Notes: generated by a model from the sequence alone, not told the origin. A stretch of 64,000 nt of DNA from an uncultured Collinsella sp. (GCA_902491895.1 CABUJH010000002.1:1-64000), one strand, 5' to 3'; positions 36,525 to 44,109 are shown, counted from the first letter of the stretch. Made by a program: numbers and translations.

Positions 36525-36552
36525 GTTACGGCGTTTTGCCAAACGCCGTAAC
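36525..36552. repeat. perfect 12-bp hairpin
   Basis: GTTACGGCGTTT and AAACGCCGTAAC flank a TGCC loop in the divergent region between the MarR gene and the pyridoxal kinase gene. No T run follows, so it is not a standard terminator; it could be an operator or a leader hairpin. Confidence 0.6.
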
Positions 36553-36636
36553 CGCTCGACGCTGCAAACGCTCCCTGCGCTACACTTAGTCGCACTGTGG
36601 CGCTGCTGCGCCGTGCCCGAACCAAGGGAGACCCTC

Positions 36637-37461
36637 ATGAAGAACACTCAGCTGCTGCTGATCAACGATATGTGCGGCTACGGCAAGGTCGCGCTTTCCG
36701 CCATGCTGCCGGTGCTGTCGCACATGGGTTACCGTATCCATAATCTGCCGACGGCACTTGTGTCCGATACGCTCAACTACCCCAAGTTCTACATCCACGA
36801 CACCACCGAGTACGTGCGTCAGAGTCTTGCCATCTGGGAAGAGCTCGGCTTTGAGTTCGACGCCATCTCGACCGGCTTTATCGTGACCGAGGAAGAGACG
36901 CGCATCATCTCGGACTTTTGCCACCGCCGTGCGCAAAAGGGCACCAAGGTGTTCGTCGACCCCATCATGGGCGACAACGGCAAGCTCTATGCGGGCGTGC
37001 CCGAGTCCACGATTGGCCTTATGCGGCACCTGCTCGAGTGCGCCGACTACGCGGTTCCCAACTACACCGAGGCCTGTTTGCTCACCGACACGCCTATCGT
37101 CGAGCAAATCACGCCCGATGAGGCCCGCGCCCTTGTGGACGCCGTGCGCGAGCTGGGTGCCAAGTCGGTGGTCATTACGAGCGCCGTAGTCAATGGCACG
37201 AACGCGGTTATCGGTTACGACCATGTGGCGGGGGAGTACTTTACGATTCCCTTTGAGCTCATTCCGGTCTATTTCCCGGGCACGGGCGACACGTTCTCGG
37301 CGGTGCTCGTCGGCCGCGTTATGGCAGGCTGGAGTCTGCAGTGCGCGACGTCCGATGCCATGCGTGTGGTGGCTGAGCTTATCGAGCGCAATGCCGACCA
37401 AGAGGACAAGTCGGCCGGCCTTCCCATCGAGGCCTGCCTGGATGTGGTTGACCATGAGTAA
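36637..37461 (+). CDS. pyridoxal/pyridoxamine kinase-like protein
   Basis: A 274-residue ribokinase-fold kinase of the PdxK/PdxY class. The N-terminus NDMCGYGKVALSAMLPVL replaces the usual SHVxxGxVG with the Coriobacteria/Clostridia variant, and the C-terminal anion hole is PGTGDTFSAVLVGRV with the catalytic Asp. FVDPIMGDNGKLY is typical. It phosphorylates pyridoxal or a related B6 vitamer for cofactor salvage. ATG 36637 has AAGGGAG upstream; the longer frame to 36490 has no start signal. It overlaps the next gene by 8 bp (ATGAGTAA). Confidence 0.82.
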   Translation: MKNTQLLLINDMCGYGKVALSAMLPVLSHMGYRIHNLPTALVSDTLNYPKFYIHDTTEYVRQSLAIWEELGFEFDAISTGFIVTEEETRIISDFCHRRAQKGTKVFVDPIMGDNGKLYAGVPESTIGLMRHLLECADYAVPNYTEACLLTDTPIVEQITPDEARALVDAVRELGAKSVVITSAVVNGTNAVIGYDHVAGEYFTIPFELIPVYFPGTGDTFSAVLVGRVMAGWSLQCATSDAMRVVAELIERNADQEDKSAGLPIEACLDVVDHE

Positions 37462-37783
37462 CGCCGACGAGAGCAGCACCGAGGCAGCGGGCGAGAACGG
37501 GCCGCTCGGCGCGCCGCGTGGCAAGCGTCCGCGTATCCGTATTAGCTGCGTGGACCAGCTGGGTGCGTGCCGTTGTCACCACGGGCACAAGCCGGGCGAT
37601 GTCTTCGACTTCGATCGCGATCGCGGCAAGATGTGCGCCATGGCCTGCCACGTGGGCTTTCCCTATATCGATATCCTGCGCTATGGCGGGACCGTGCCTG
37701 GCAACGAGCCCGGCACGGCAAAGTTCTGCTGCCCCGAAGTCGATACACTGAACGTCTGGCTTGCCAAGATCGTTGACGAGTAG
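37454..37783 (+). CDS. small Cys-rich protein (TIGR04076-like)
   Basis: A 109-residue cytoplasmic protein with a disordered acidic N-terminus of about 25 residues, then a compact domain with spaced cysteines: CVDQLGACRCHHGHKPGD, KMCAMACHVGFPYI and KFCCPEV. This resembles the TIGR04076 family of small anaerobe proteins of unknown function. The Cys/His pattern suggests metal or iron-sulfur binding, which is inference. Its ATG overlaps the kinase stop codon, so the two are translationally coupled. A palindromic repeat follows the stop. Confidence 0.75.
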   Translation: MSNADESSTEAAGENGPLGAPRGKRPRIRISCVDQLGACRCHHGHKPGDVFDFDRDRGKMCAMACHVGFPYIDILRYGGTVPGNEPGTAKFCCPEVDTLNVWLAKIVDE

Positions 37784-37791
37784 TCGAGCGC

Positions 37792-37824
37792 AATGTGGCA
37801 AAGGGACAGCCCCTTTGCCACATT
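37792..37824. repeat. dispersed palindromic repeat, copy 3
   Basis: Arms AATGTGGCAAAGGG and CCCTTTGCCACATT: the TGTGAC of other copies is TGTGGC here, with the matching change GCCACA in the other arm. It begins eight bases after the preceding stop codon. Confidence 0.85.
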
Positions 37825-37864
37825 CGCCGGTGGCGCCCCTTCTTTTGCTTATAATCTCAAATCT

Positions 37865-37946
37865 CTGCATTTCATTTGATTTTAAGTTCTATAAATTCTG
37901 CGTTTCATCGATAATCAAGCGTATAAAACTTTGCATTTCATTCGAT
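37865..37946 (+). repeat. 33-bp-period repeats upstream of ATPase gene 1
   Basis: TGCATTTCAT occurs at 37866 and 37932, with TGCGTTTCAT at 37899, exactly 33 bp apart. Each is followed by an ATCAAG- or GAT-containing AT-rich stretch, and a TATAAA-like box precedes each copy (37850 TATAAT, 37890, 37922). The block ends 20 bp before the ATPase start codon and is much more AT-rich than its surroundings. Confidence 0.75.
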
Positions 37947-37965
37947 GACGCTGAGGGGAGAGCCT

Positions 37966-39327
37966 ATGCTGCGCAGGAAAATAGCGGCAGAGCTGGAGCG
38001 TTGGCTGAAGTCTGCCGAGCAAAAGGCCTTATTCATTACGGGTTCTCGCCAGATTGGCAAAAGCTATTCGATTCGCGCATTTGGCAAAGCCAACCATGCA
38101 ACCTACATCGAGCTTAACCTCATGGAAAATCGCCAGGCAAAAGATGCTCTTCTCGAGGCGCGGGATGCCGATGATTTCATCAGCAGGGTGACGCTTCTTT
38201 CGGGAAAGTCGATTGCACCAGGCAAAACGCTCGTGTTTATCGATGAGGTCCAAGAGGCCCCCGACATCATGACGATGGCAAAGTTCCTTGTTGAGGACGG
38301 GAGGTGCCGTTGGGCGTTTTCGGGGTCAATGCTCGGGACCCAGCTCAAGGGCGTCAGGTCCTATCCCGTGGGGTATGTTCACGAGCTTAGGATGTTCCCG
38401 CTCGATTTTGAGGAGTTTTGCTGGGCAATCGGGGTGAGCGAGGGGGCTCGCCAAACGATACGTGACGCGTGTATCAGCGAGAGGCCCATTCCTGATTACA
38501 TTCATGACGCGATGATGGCAAACTTCAGGACCTATACCGTTGTCGGCGGAATGCCGGAGGTCGTGCAGCGTTTCCTTGACACGCAGGGCGACCTTGCCTC
38601 TGTTCGTCAGCTACAGTCAGAGCTCAACGAACAGTACCGGCGGGATATCTCCAAGTATGCAAGCGGGCGAGCCCTTCAGGTGCAGAGCATCTACGATCAG
38701 CTCCCTATTATGCTCGAGGGCGAAAACAAGCGCTTCGTGCTCAATTCCATTGACCCCAAGGCTCACTACGAGAAGTATCAGCGAGATTTTGTATGGCTTG
38801 TCGATGCCGGCGTTGCTCTCAAAGCCGATATCGTAACCGAGCCAAAATCGCCCCTGCTCAAGACGGCGCGGCCATCGCAGTTCAAGCTATATCAATCGGA
38901 TACGGGCATGTTGATGGCGCGTTACCCCGTTGGAGTCGCCCAGGCGGCGTATCTTGATAGCAAGGAGCCCAACCTGGGCGGCATTTACGAAAACGTGGTG
39001 GCCCAGCAGCTGGCTGCCCAAAATCGCCAGCTTTACTACTATCAGACAAAAAAGCGCGGTGAAGTGGACTTTGTGGTCGATGGACCGGATGGGACGGCTG
39101 TTCCGATCGAGGTTAAATCGGGCTCCTATTACCACGCGCACGCTGCGCTCGGTCATGTGCTTGATACGGCTGAATATGGCGTAAGGCTCGGGATTGTTTT
39201 CTCGAGAGGCAACGTTGAGCGCAACGGAGCGGTTCTCTATTTGCCGCTATATGCGACCTGGGCCCTTTCGGATGTTTTGGGCGACTTCTGTGCCAAGGGG
39301 ATTAAGCTGGAGGTCAAGCCGGTCTAG
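37966..39327 (+). CDS. AAA/DUF4143 ATPase 1
   Basis: A 453-residue protein of the AAA_14/DUF4143 family. Walker A is LFITGSRQIGKSYS, Walker B LVFIDEVQEAPD, and a sensor segment FSGSMLG follows. The C-terminal DUF4143 part contains a PD-(D/E)XK-like stretch (GEVDFVVDGPDGTAVPIEVKSG). Such genes are scattered through genomic islands of gut anaerobes and their cellular role is unsettled. ATG 37966 has GAGGGGAG upstream; ATG 37945 lies within the upstream repeats. Its lower GC and repeat-bearing promoter suggest acquisition from elsewhere. Confidence 0.85.
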   Translation: MLRRKIAAELERWLKSAEQKALFITGSRQIGKSYSIRAFGKANHATYIELNLMENRQAKDALLEARDADDFISRVTLLSGKSIAPGKTLVFIDEVQEAPDIMTMAKFLVEDGRCRWAFSGSMLGTQLKGVRSYPVGYVHELRMFPLDFEEFCWAIGVSEGARQTIRDACISERPIPDYIHDAMMANFRTYTVVGGMPEVVQRFLDTQGDLASVRQLQSELNEQYRRDISKYASGRALQVQSIYDQLPIMLEGENKRFVLNSIDPKAHYEKYQRDFVWLVDAGVALKADIVTEPKSPLLKTARPSQFKLYQSDTGMLMARYPVGVAQAAYLDSKEPNLGGIYENVVAQQLAAQNRQLYYYQTKKRGEVDFVVDGPDGTAVPIEVKSGSYYHAHAALGHVLDTAEYGVRLGIVFSRGNVERNGAVLYLPLYATWALSDVLGDFCAKGIKLEVKPV

Positions 39328-39339
39328 GGCCGGTCCCGG

Positions 39340-39370
39340 ATGTGACAAAGGGGCAGTCCCTTTGTCACAT
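39340..39370. repeat. dispersed palindromic repeat, copy 4
   Basis: Arms ATGTGACAAAGGGG and CCCTTTGTCACAT. It lies 13 bp after the stop of ATPase gene 1. Confidence 0.85.
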
Positions 39371-39372
39371 TC

Positions 39373-39470
39373 ATGAGCGTTGATTTTCTCCCACCGAGAT
39401 AACGAGCGTGGATTTTCTCCCGTTTAGAGCGCGCTCGAACGCTCAAAGTGGGAGAAAATCCACGCTCGTT
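39373..39470. terminator. bidirectional hairpin with two competing left arms
   Basis: AACGAGCGTGGATTTTCTCC (from 39401) is complementary to the arm ending GATCCACGCTCGTT-like at 39450-39470 (GGAGAAAATCCACGCTCGTT). A diverged extra left arm, GAGCGTTGATTTTCTCCCAC, lies just upstream at 39375. T-rich sequence follows. It separates the convergent ATPase 1 and phosphatase genes. Confidence 0.65.
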
Positions 39471-39513
39471 TTATGCCGATGGCGTGGCCCGTGTGCCCGC
39501 GCCGCCCGAGCGC

Positions 39514-39960
39514 CTACAGCTGCTCGAGCATAGCGGTGCAACCGGCGAGTACATCGCGGTAGGTGGCGTCGAAATTGCCGGTGTACCAGGGATCGGCCAC
39601 GTCGCCGGGGCGATCGGTCCAATCGAGCAGGCGCGAGATCTTGCCATCGGGGTCCTTCCCAAAAATTCGGTACAGGCCGCGGGCGTTCTCGTCGTCCATA
39701 TAGACAATGTGGTCCCAGTCGCCATACTCCGCGCGACGCACCTGACGTGCACGATGTGCGACGACGGGAATCCCAACCTCGCTCAGCTTGGCAACGGTAC
39801 CGTGGTGTGGCGGGTTGCCGATCTCCTCGGTCGAGGTCGCAGCGGAATCGATGACAAACTCCGCCTCGCGCCCAGCGCGGCGCACGAGCTCGGTAAACAC
39901 CGACTCAGCCATCGTCGAGCGACAGATATTTCCATAGCAGATAAAAAGAATGCGTTGCAT
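39514..39960 (-). CDS. low-molecular-weight protein-tyrosine phosphatase
   Basis: A 148-residue LMW-PTP. The N-terminal P-loop is ILFICYGNICRSTMAE (C-x5-R-S nucleophile loop) and the general-acid loop is VADPWYTGNFDATY. The family dephosphorylates phosphotyrosine, for example on BY-kinases of polysaccharide synthesis, or acts as an arsenate-type phosphatase. No kinase partner lies nearby. ATG 39960 is preceded by AAAGGAAG on the minus strand. It lies 33 bp after the stop end of ATPase gene 2, on the same strand, and may be co-transcribed with it. Confidence 0.9.
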   Translation of the reverse strand: MQRILFICYGNICRSTMAESVFTELVRRAGREAEFVIDSAATSTEEIGNPPHHGTVAKLSEVGIPVVAHRARQVRRAEYGDWDHIVYMDDENARGLYRIFGKDPDGKISRLLDWTDRPGDVADPWYTGNFDATYRDVLAGCTAMLEQL

Positions 39961-39993
39961 GAGCGGCTTCCTTTCTAGGCGGTCGCGCAGGGC

Positions 39994-41364
39994 TTACAGA
40001 CTGCTCTTGAGGCAGTTTGCTCCAATAAAGCCCGCTGCGTACAAGGGGAGGTGGCGCAGCTCGCGCCCGTCATCGGTTTCGCTGCGGGAAAAATTGTTCT
40101 CGGACAAAATGTAGGCATATGGCGATCGGGCTTTGTCCATAAACGACCCGAGGGTTCTCGCGCGCACGTTACGTGCGGACTTTACTTCGACGGGCACAAT
40201 TTCCATACGGTCGGTCTGAAGTAAAAAATCGAGCTCGCCGGCCGTCTTCCAAGACGACGGCGGCACCCAGTAATACGTCTGCAAGCTATTGCCCGAAAAT
40301 GCTTGCATGGCCGAGTTTTCCGCCAGGGCGCCTCGGAAGTCGGAAGATAGCGCTATGGCGGAATCCTCTTTGAGGTCGAGCCAGAGCCGCGGGTTGATGC
40401 CGAGTTTGTAGAACATGAGGCCGGTATCGAGAAGATAGACCTTAAAGAAACTTCCATCTTCGTCGTCGAAGGGAACGAGGGGAGGCTCGATGCCTTCGGT
40501 CAGGTTGTTGACCGATATGATGCCGGCGCCTTCGAGCCAGTCGAGCGGCTCGATAAGCTTGGCGCGACGGCCTCCGCGTTCGACCTCGGAGTACTTGAAT
40601 TTTTTTGTGGACGATCTCAGCAGCTGGGACGGAATGGAGCGCCAGACCTTGCGCGCCGCCACGCCGCTGATCCCGTTTTCGGGGTCGGTCATATCGGCGG
40701 TATAGGTCTCGTCGATTTCGCGCTGCTCGACGCGCGCATCCTCGATGGATAACGTCTTGCGATATGCGTTGACGGCGGCGGGCATGCCGCCCACGATCTG
40801 GTATCGATGAAACAGGCTGAGCGCGGCTTGGTGCGCGGCGTAGGTCTCGAGCGTGCCGGCGTGGGTACGAATGGCATTGGCCATCTGCTCCTCGTCGAGC
40901 GCCCAGAGAAACTCCTCGAACGACATAGGATGCATGGTCTCTTGACGAACGCCGCTGGGAAAAGGCAACTTGCGCTTGCGCGTGGCGACGCCGAGCTGAC
41001 TGCTGGTCGCGCATATGCGCCAGCCCGAACCCGAAAAAAAGCGAAGCGAGTTGAGCGCCCGTTCGCAGAGCTGCACCTCGTCAAACAGGATGAAGGCGGT
41101 TTCTTTGCGAATGGGGGTGCGTTTATAGTCTGAGATTCGCGCCACGATGGCGTCAACGTCGTCGGTGGGACAGTCGAACAGCGGAGCGATCAGCTCAAGA
41201 TCGGTCTGAAAGTCGAGTTTGACAAACGCATCGCCGGCGATTCGTCTGCCGATTTCCTCGGCAACGTACGTTTTGCCTACGCGTCGCGCACCACGGATGA
41301 GGATGGGGCGCGACGCGTCCTTTGTCGCCCATGATTCGATAACGGATTCGATTGATCTGCGCAT
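39994..41364 (-). CDS. AAA/DUF4143 ATPase 2
   Basis: A 456-residue ATPase of the same family as the one at 37966 but clearly diverged. Walker A is ILIRGARRVGKTYV, Walker B AFILFDEVQLCERAL, sensor RICATSSQLG. The C-terminal nuclease-like segment reads GELDFLLQTDRMEIVPVEVKS. Finding two family members within 4 kb, on opposite strands and each preceded by a 33-bp-period repeat, suggests a local expansion or a shared mobile origin. The ATG at 41364 is 15 bp from the repeat block. Confidence 0.85.
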   Translation of the reverse strand: MRRSIESVIESWATKDASRPILIRGARRVGKTYVAEEIGRRIAGDAFVKLDFQTDLELIAPLFDCPTDDVDAIVARISDYKRTPIRKETAFILFDEVQLCERALNSLRFFSGSGWRICATSSQLGVATRKRKLPFPSGVRQETMHPMSFEEFLWALDEEQMANAIRTHAGTLETYAAHQAALSLFHRYQIVGGMPAAVNAYRKTLSIEDARVEQREIDETYTADMTDPENGISGVAARKVWRSIPSQLLRSSTKKFKYSEVERGGRRAKLIEPLDWLEGAGIISVNNLTEGIEPPLVPFDDEDGSFFKVYLLDTGLMFYKLGINPRLWLDLKEDSAIALSSDFRGALAENSAMQAFSGNSLQTYYWVPPSSWKTAGELDFLLQTDRMEIVPVEVKSARNVRARTLGSFMDKARSPYAYILSENNFSRSETDDGRELRHLPLYAAGFIGANCLKSSL

Positions 41365-41378
41365 GGGGCCGCCTTTCC

Positions 41379-41473
41379 AATTTCGTGTACTTCAGATACA
41401 TAGTTTAGTACGATTTCATGTACTTGGAATACACGAAATAGTGGAAAAGTGTGTATCTGAAGTACACGAAATT
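41379..41473 (-). repeat. 33-bp-period repeats upstream of ATPase gene 2
   Basis: TTTCGTGTACTT at 41381 and TTTCATGTACTT at 41414 are 33 bp apart. The reverse arm TACACGAAA recurs ending at 41438 and 41471, again 33 bp apart, so the block is a palindromic lattice. The outer arms AATTTCGTGTACTTCAGATA and its complement lie at 41379 and 41473. It is AT-rich and sits where the promoter should be. Confidence 0.75.
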
Positions 41474-41559
41474 GCACTGCTGGAGCTTGCAGGCGGATAA
41501 ACACTACTCGTATGGGACGGTTTTCACCGGTTGCTCGCCACCTTGGGCTATGTTCGCCC

Positions 41560-42813
41560 CTATGCCTGCATCCGGGGCTGTGCTGATTGACGACGGCGCT
41601 CCCAGTGAGCCAACTTAATCGTCACCAGCGTGAGCGCCCAGGCCACAAGCGAGAACACGGCACCGACCGCGCCTACATATGCAATGCCAACTCCGCTTAC
41701 CACGGCGCCGCCCACTGCGGTGCCAAACGAGATGCCGACGTTAAACGCCATGGGCTCAACCGAACTTGCGAGTACCATCGACTTGGGATGGCGGCTGCGT
41801 GCCACGTCCATAAAGTGCGTGATGCACGACACCGAGAACAGGTACATGAGCATCGCCAGGCTAAAGACAAAGACCAGCGCGAGCGGCATGGCGGCGCCCA
41901 CGGCAAACAGCCCGAGCAGTGCCGCCGCCTGCAGCACAAACGTAACCAGCAGCGCCTTCATGCCAAAACGCGCATCGATCCATCCGCCCAGGATGTTCGA
42001 GATCAGGCAGAACACGCCATAGGCCATAAGTGTGGTGCTCGCCTGAACGGTATCCATGCCCAGCACCTGCTCCAGATAAGGCGTCACGTAGCCGTAGAAT
42101 ACGTAGACCGAGCCCACGCCAAACAAGAAGATGAGCATGCCGGTGATGATACTCGGCTCGCGTAGTAGCCCCGCCTGCTCGCGGAAGGTGGCGGGCTCAT
42201 CGGTCTGCCCGGCGCGAGGCATAAACGCCACGAGCGCGCTACAGATCAAAACGGCAAAGGTCAGCGTGCCGTACATGGCCACGTGCCAATCGAGTGTGTC
42301 GGCCACAAACTTGCCAATCGAGGTCACAAAGACCATCGCCACGGAAAACGCGCCGTACACGACCGAGATGGCAAGTGAGGTTTGCTGCGGGGATAGCAGC
42401 TCAGGGATGTACGTCACGCCCACGGCGAGCAGCGCACCCGAGACAGAGCCCAGGACAATGCGTGAGATAAACAGCACCTGGAAGTTGGGAGCCAACGCCA
42501 TGACCAGGTTGCCGAGCACAAAGACGACGCTATAGCACACGAGCAGCTGGTAGCGGCGGAATCGCCCCGTGCTGAGCGCGAGCACCGGCGTCGCGATAGC
42601 GTAGACGAGCGCAAACACGCTGATGAGCTGGCCCGCAGTGGCAAGTGATATGCCGAGTTCCGTTGCCAAGTCGCTTTCGATGCCGATGACCACGAACTCG
42701 GAGCAGCCGAGCGAGAATCCCAACAGCACGAGCAGCGCCAGGCAGAGCTTGGTGCGCGCGGGGGAGAGCGCGGCGGCGGTTGGCTTACTTTTAGGCGTGG
42801 TTGCGGCGGTCAA
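41560..42813 (-). CDS. MFS transporter, sugar-efflux/AraJ-like
   Basis: A ~417-residue major-facilitator protein with twelve hydrophobic helices. The first helix reads LALLVLLGFSLGCSEFVVIG, where EF near the end of helix 1 is typical of the DHA1 AraJ/SotB-like group. These export drugs, sugars or metabolites. The start is uncertain: TTG 42813 has TTGGAG eight bases upstream, while GTG 42822 overlaps that site. A longer open frame to 43242 lies across the divergent gene and is not coding. It is divergent from the LpdD-isomerase fusion, so a role in exporting a product of that module is possible but unproven. Confidence 0.82.
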   Translation of the reverse strand: MTAATTPKSKPTAAALSPARTKLCLALLVLLGFSLGCSEFVVIGIESDLATELGISLATAGQLISVFALVYAIATPVLALSTGRFRRYQLLVCYSVVFVLGNLVMALAPNFQVLFISRIVLGSVSGALLAVGVTYIPELLSPQQTSLAISVVYGAFSVAMVFVTSIGKFVADTLDWHVAMYGTLTFAVLICSALVAFMPRAGQTDEPATFREQAGLLREPSIITGMLIFLFGVGSVYVFYGYVTPYLEQVLGMDTVQASTTLMAYGVFCLISNILGGWIDARFGMKALLVTFVLQAAALLGLFAVGAAMPLALVFVFSLAMLMYLFSVSCITHFMDVARSRHPKSMVLASSVEPMAFNVGISFGTAVGGAVVSGVGIAYVGAVGAVFSLVAWALTLVTIKLAHWERRRQSAQPRMQA

Positions 42814-42870
42814 GGTTGTCACTCCAATGTCGCATGAATAAGCGGGATTCACTTCCTGCAACTCTAACAG

Positions 42871-42902
42871 AATGTGACAAAGGGGCAGTCCCTTTGTCAC
42901 AT
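42871..42902. repeat. dispersed palindromic repeat, copy 5
   Basis: Arms AATGTGACAAAGGGG and CCCTTTGTCACAT. It lies in the divergent promoter region between the MFS gene and the LpdD-isomerase fusion; its right arm supplies the likely -35 hexamer of the latter. Confidence 0.85.
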
Positions 42903-42934
42903 GGAGGGCTTGCCTGTATAGTCGCAATACAGGC
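42894..42934 (+). promoter_or_regulatory. promoter with palindromic operator, LpdD-isomerase gene
   Basis: TTGTCA (42894-42899), 17 bp, then TATAGT (42917-42922) is a good sigma-70-type promoter. The -35 lies in the right arm of the dispersed palindrome. The -10 lies inside CTGTATAGTCGCAATACAG (42914-42932), a 19-bp inverted repeat. A near-identical 19-mer lies at 44052-44070. The regulator could be the MerR-type protein at 47955, which is inference. Confidence 0.6.
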
Positions 42935-42974
42935 GAAGATGGTCTCAGGTACATCGCGGGCGGCAGGAGATCCC

Positions 42975-43922
42975 ATGGGTATGCACACGACAAAGGTTGC
43001 AGTGGGCGAGGGCAAGTTTGCGCTCGAGGCCCAGCTGACGGTGACGCCGCGAGGCATGGCGGTGTACGCCTGCTCGCCGGAGTTTGCGCACCTGGGCGCC
43101 ACGGCGCAGGCCATTCCGCGCCCCGAGCCCGGCCGTACGGCAACGGTGAGCATCCTGGCCGTTCCGTGCCATCGAGACGAGATCCCGGCGCACGATATCG
43201 CGGCGGCGCTGGCCACGCGCTTTGGCGTGCCGGTAGTTGCAAGCACGGGTTTTCATGTTGAACAAGCGAGCGGTGACGACCTGCAGCGCGTGCTCGACAC
43301 CACCAAGGAGCTCATCGCCGCGCTCGAGGAAGCCGCAGCCCGCATTCTGCGCGCCGGCTGGGATGAGGGCGGTGCGGGCGCCGAGGTCGTGGCGGTCGAT
43401 GCTGCGACCGGCGAGGCGCTTGGCCCCGTCGACCGCATCGAGGCCCATGCTGGTGAGGGCATCCTGCATCAGGCATTTCTGACGCTTTTGGTCGAGGGCC
43501 GGGGCGAAGACGCGCGCCTGCTGCTCTGTCGCCGCAGTCCGCTCAAGCGCCTGTGGGGCGGGGTGCTGGCCGATAGCTGCGCCGGCCATCCGCTCCCCGG
43601 GGAAGACGTCGCGGCCGCCACGGCGCGCCGCATCAACGAAGAGCTCGGCATTACGCGCGAGCCCGATCAGCTCAAGCACCTCGGACACGTGGTGTACCGC
43701 GAGGACCACGGCGACGGTCGCTGCGAGTGCGAATGGTGCGAGGTCTACCTTGCCCATGTTGAGCCGGGCGAGCTGCATATCAACCAAGAGGAGATCTCGG
43801 AAGTGCGTCGCGTGGCTCCGTCCGAGCTCAAAGGCTACCTGCAGGGTCACCCCGAGCAGCTGGCCCCCTGGCTCCGCGAGGCCCTCGGCGACCCATTCAT
43901 CCGCACGGCCCTCGCTATGTAA
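42975..43922 (+). CDS. idi: LpdD-like domain fused to type I isopentenyl-diphosphate isomerase
   Basis: A 315-residue two-part protein. Residues about 1-120 resemble LpdD, the small protein that accompanies gallate decarboxylase and is linked to prenylated FMN: note FAHLGATAQAIPRP, SILAVPCHRDEIPAHDIA and FHVEQASGDDLQ. Residues about 150-315 are a NUDIX type I isomerase: LHQAFLTLLV-type start (LHQAFLTLL), LWGGVLADSCAGHPLPGE with the catalytic Cys and His, and CECEWCEVY with the two metal-binding Glu. The isomerase makes dimethylallyl diphosphate, from which the UbiX prenyl donor derives. ATG 42975 has AGGAG upstream; ATG 42981 is an alternative. The isomerase assignment is firm; the LpdD assignment is from remembered sequence pattern. 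Confidence 0.8.
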   Translation: MGMHTTKVAVGEGKFALEAQLTVTPRGMAVYACSPEFAHLGATAQAIPRPEPGRTATVSILAVPCHRDEIPAHDIAAALATRFGVPVVASTGFHVEQASGDDLQRVLDTTKELIAALEEAAARILRAGWDEGGAGAEVVAVDAATGEALGPVDRIEAHAGEGILHQAFLTLLVEGRGEDARLLLCRRSPLKRLWGGVLADSCAGHPLPGEDVAAATARRINEELGITREPDQLKHLGHVVYREDHGDGRCECEWCEVYLAHVEPGELHINQEEISEVRRVAPSELKGYLQGHPEQLAPWLREALGDPFIRTALAM

Positions 43923-43926
43923 AAAA

Positions 43927-43945
43927 GACAGTCCCTTTGCCACAT
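43927..43945. repeat. dispersed palindromic repeat, half copy
   Basis: GACAGTCCCTTTGCCACAT is the right half of the dispersed palindrome, with the left half lost; it begins five bases after the fusion gene's stop codon. Confidence 0.65.
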
Positions 43946-43947
43946 CC

Positions 43948-44011
43948 AAACCGTCACAACATTCGGCGAAAATCTCGAAAACGAGGAAAAGCGTCGAATG
44001 TTGTGACGGTT
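43948..44011 (+). terminator. long hairpin terminator after the LpdD-isomerase gene
   Basis: AAACCGTCACAACATTCG (43948-43965) and CGAATGTTGTGACGGTTT (43994-44011) are perfect complements with an inner CTCG-A-rich-CGAG hairpin; T-rich sequence follows. Confidence 0.75.
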
Positions 44012-44051
44012 TTTGTCTAGGGAATCGCTTCTCATCCAAAAAAACCGCTTG

Positions 44052-44070
44052 ACTGTATTGCCGCAACACA
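44052..44070. promoter_or_regulatory. second copy of the 19-bp operator-like palindrome
   Basis: CTGTATTGCCGCAACACAG matches the site at 42914-42932 at 16 of 19 positions, with the half-site CTGTAT kept. It lies about 95 bp upstream of the SLC13-type transporter start. A TTGACT hexamer overlaps its left edge (44048-44053). Confidence 0.5.
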
Positions 44071-44078
44071 GCGCAACG

Positions 44079-44109
44079 TAAGGGGTGTCCGATAACGGGC
44101 GCCCCTTTT
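44079..44109 (+). terminator. leader terminator or attenuator before the transporter gene
   Basis: AAGGGGTGTCCG (44079-44090) pairs with CGGGCGCCCCTT (44095-44106) through Watson-Crick and G-U pairs, with an ATAA loop and a T run. It is between the operator-like site and the transporter's start codon, so transcripts starting at that site must pass it. Confidence 0.55.

Noticed and set aside
37454..37783. Longer frame starting at 37193 for the Cys-rich protein
   Set aside because: The added part lies inside the kinase gene in another frame and has no start signal; ATG 37454 overlaps the kinase stop in the usual coupled way.
42814..43242. N-terminal extension of the MFS transporter to 43242
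   Set aside because: The extra residues overlap the divergent LpdD-isomerase gene and are not hydrophobic; the transporter's first helix begins shortly after 42813.
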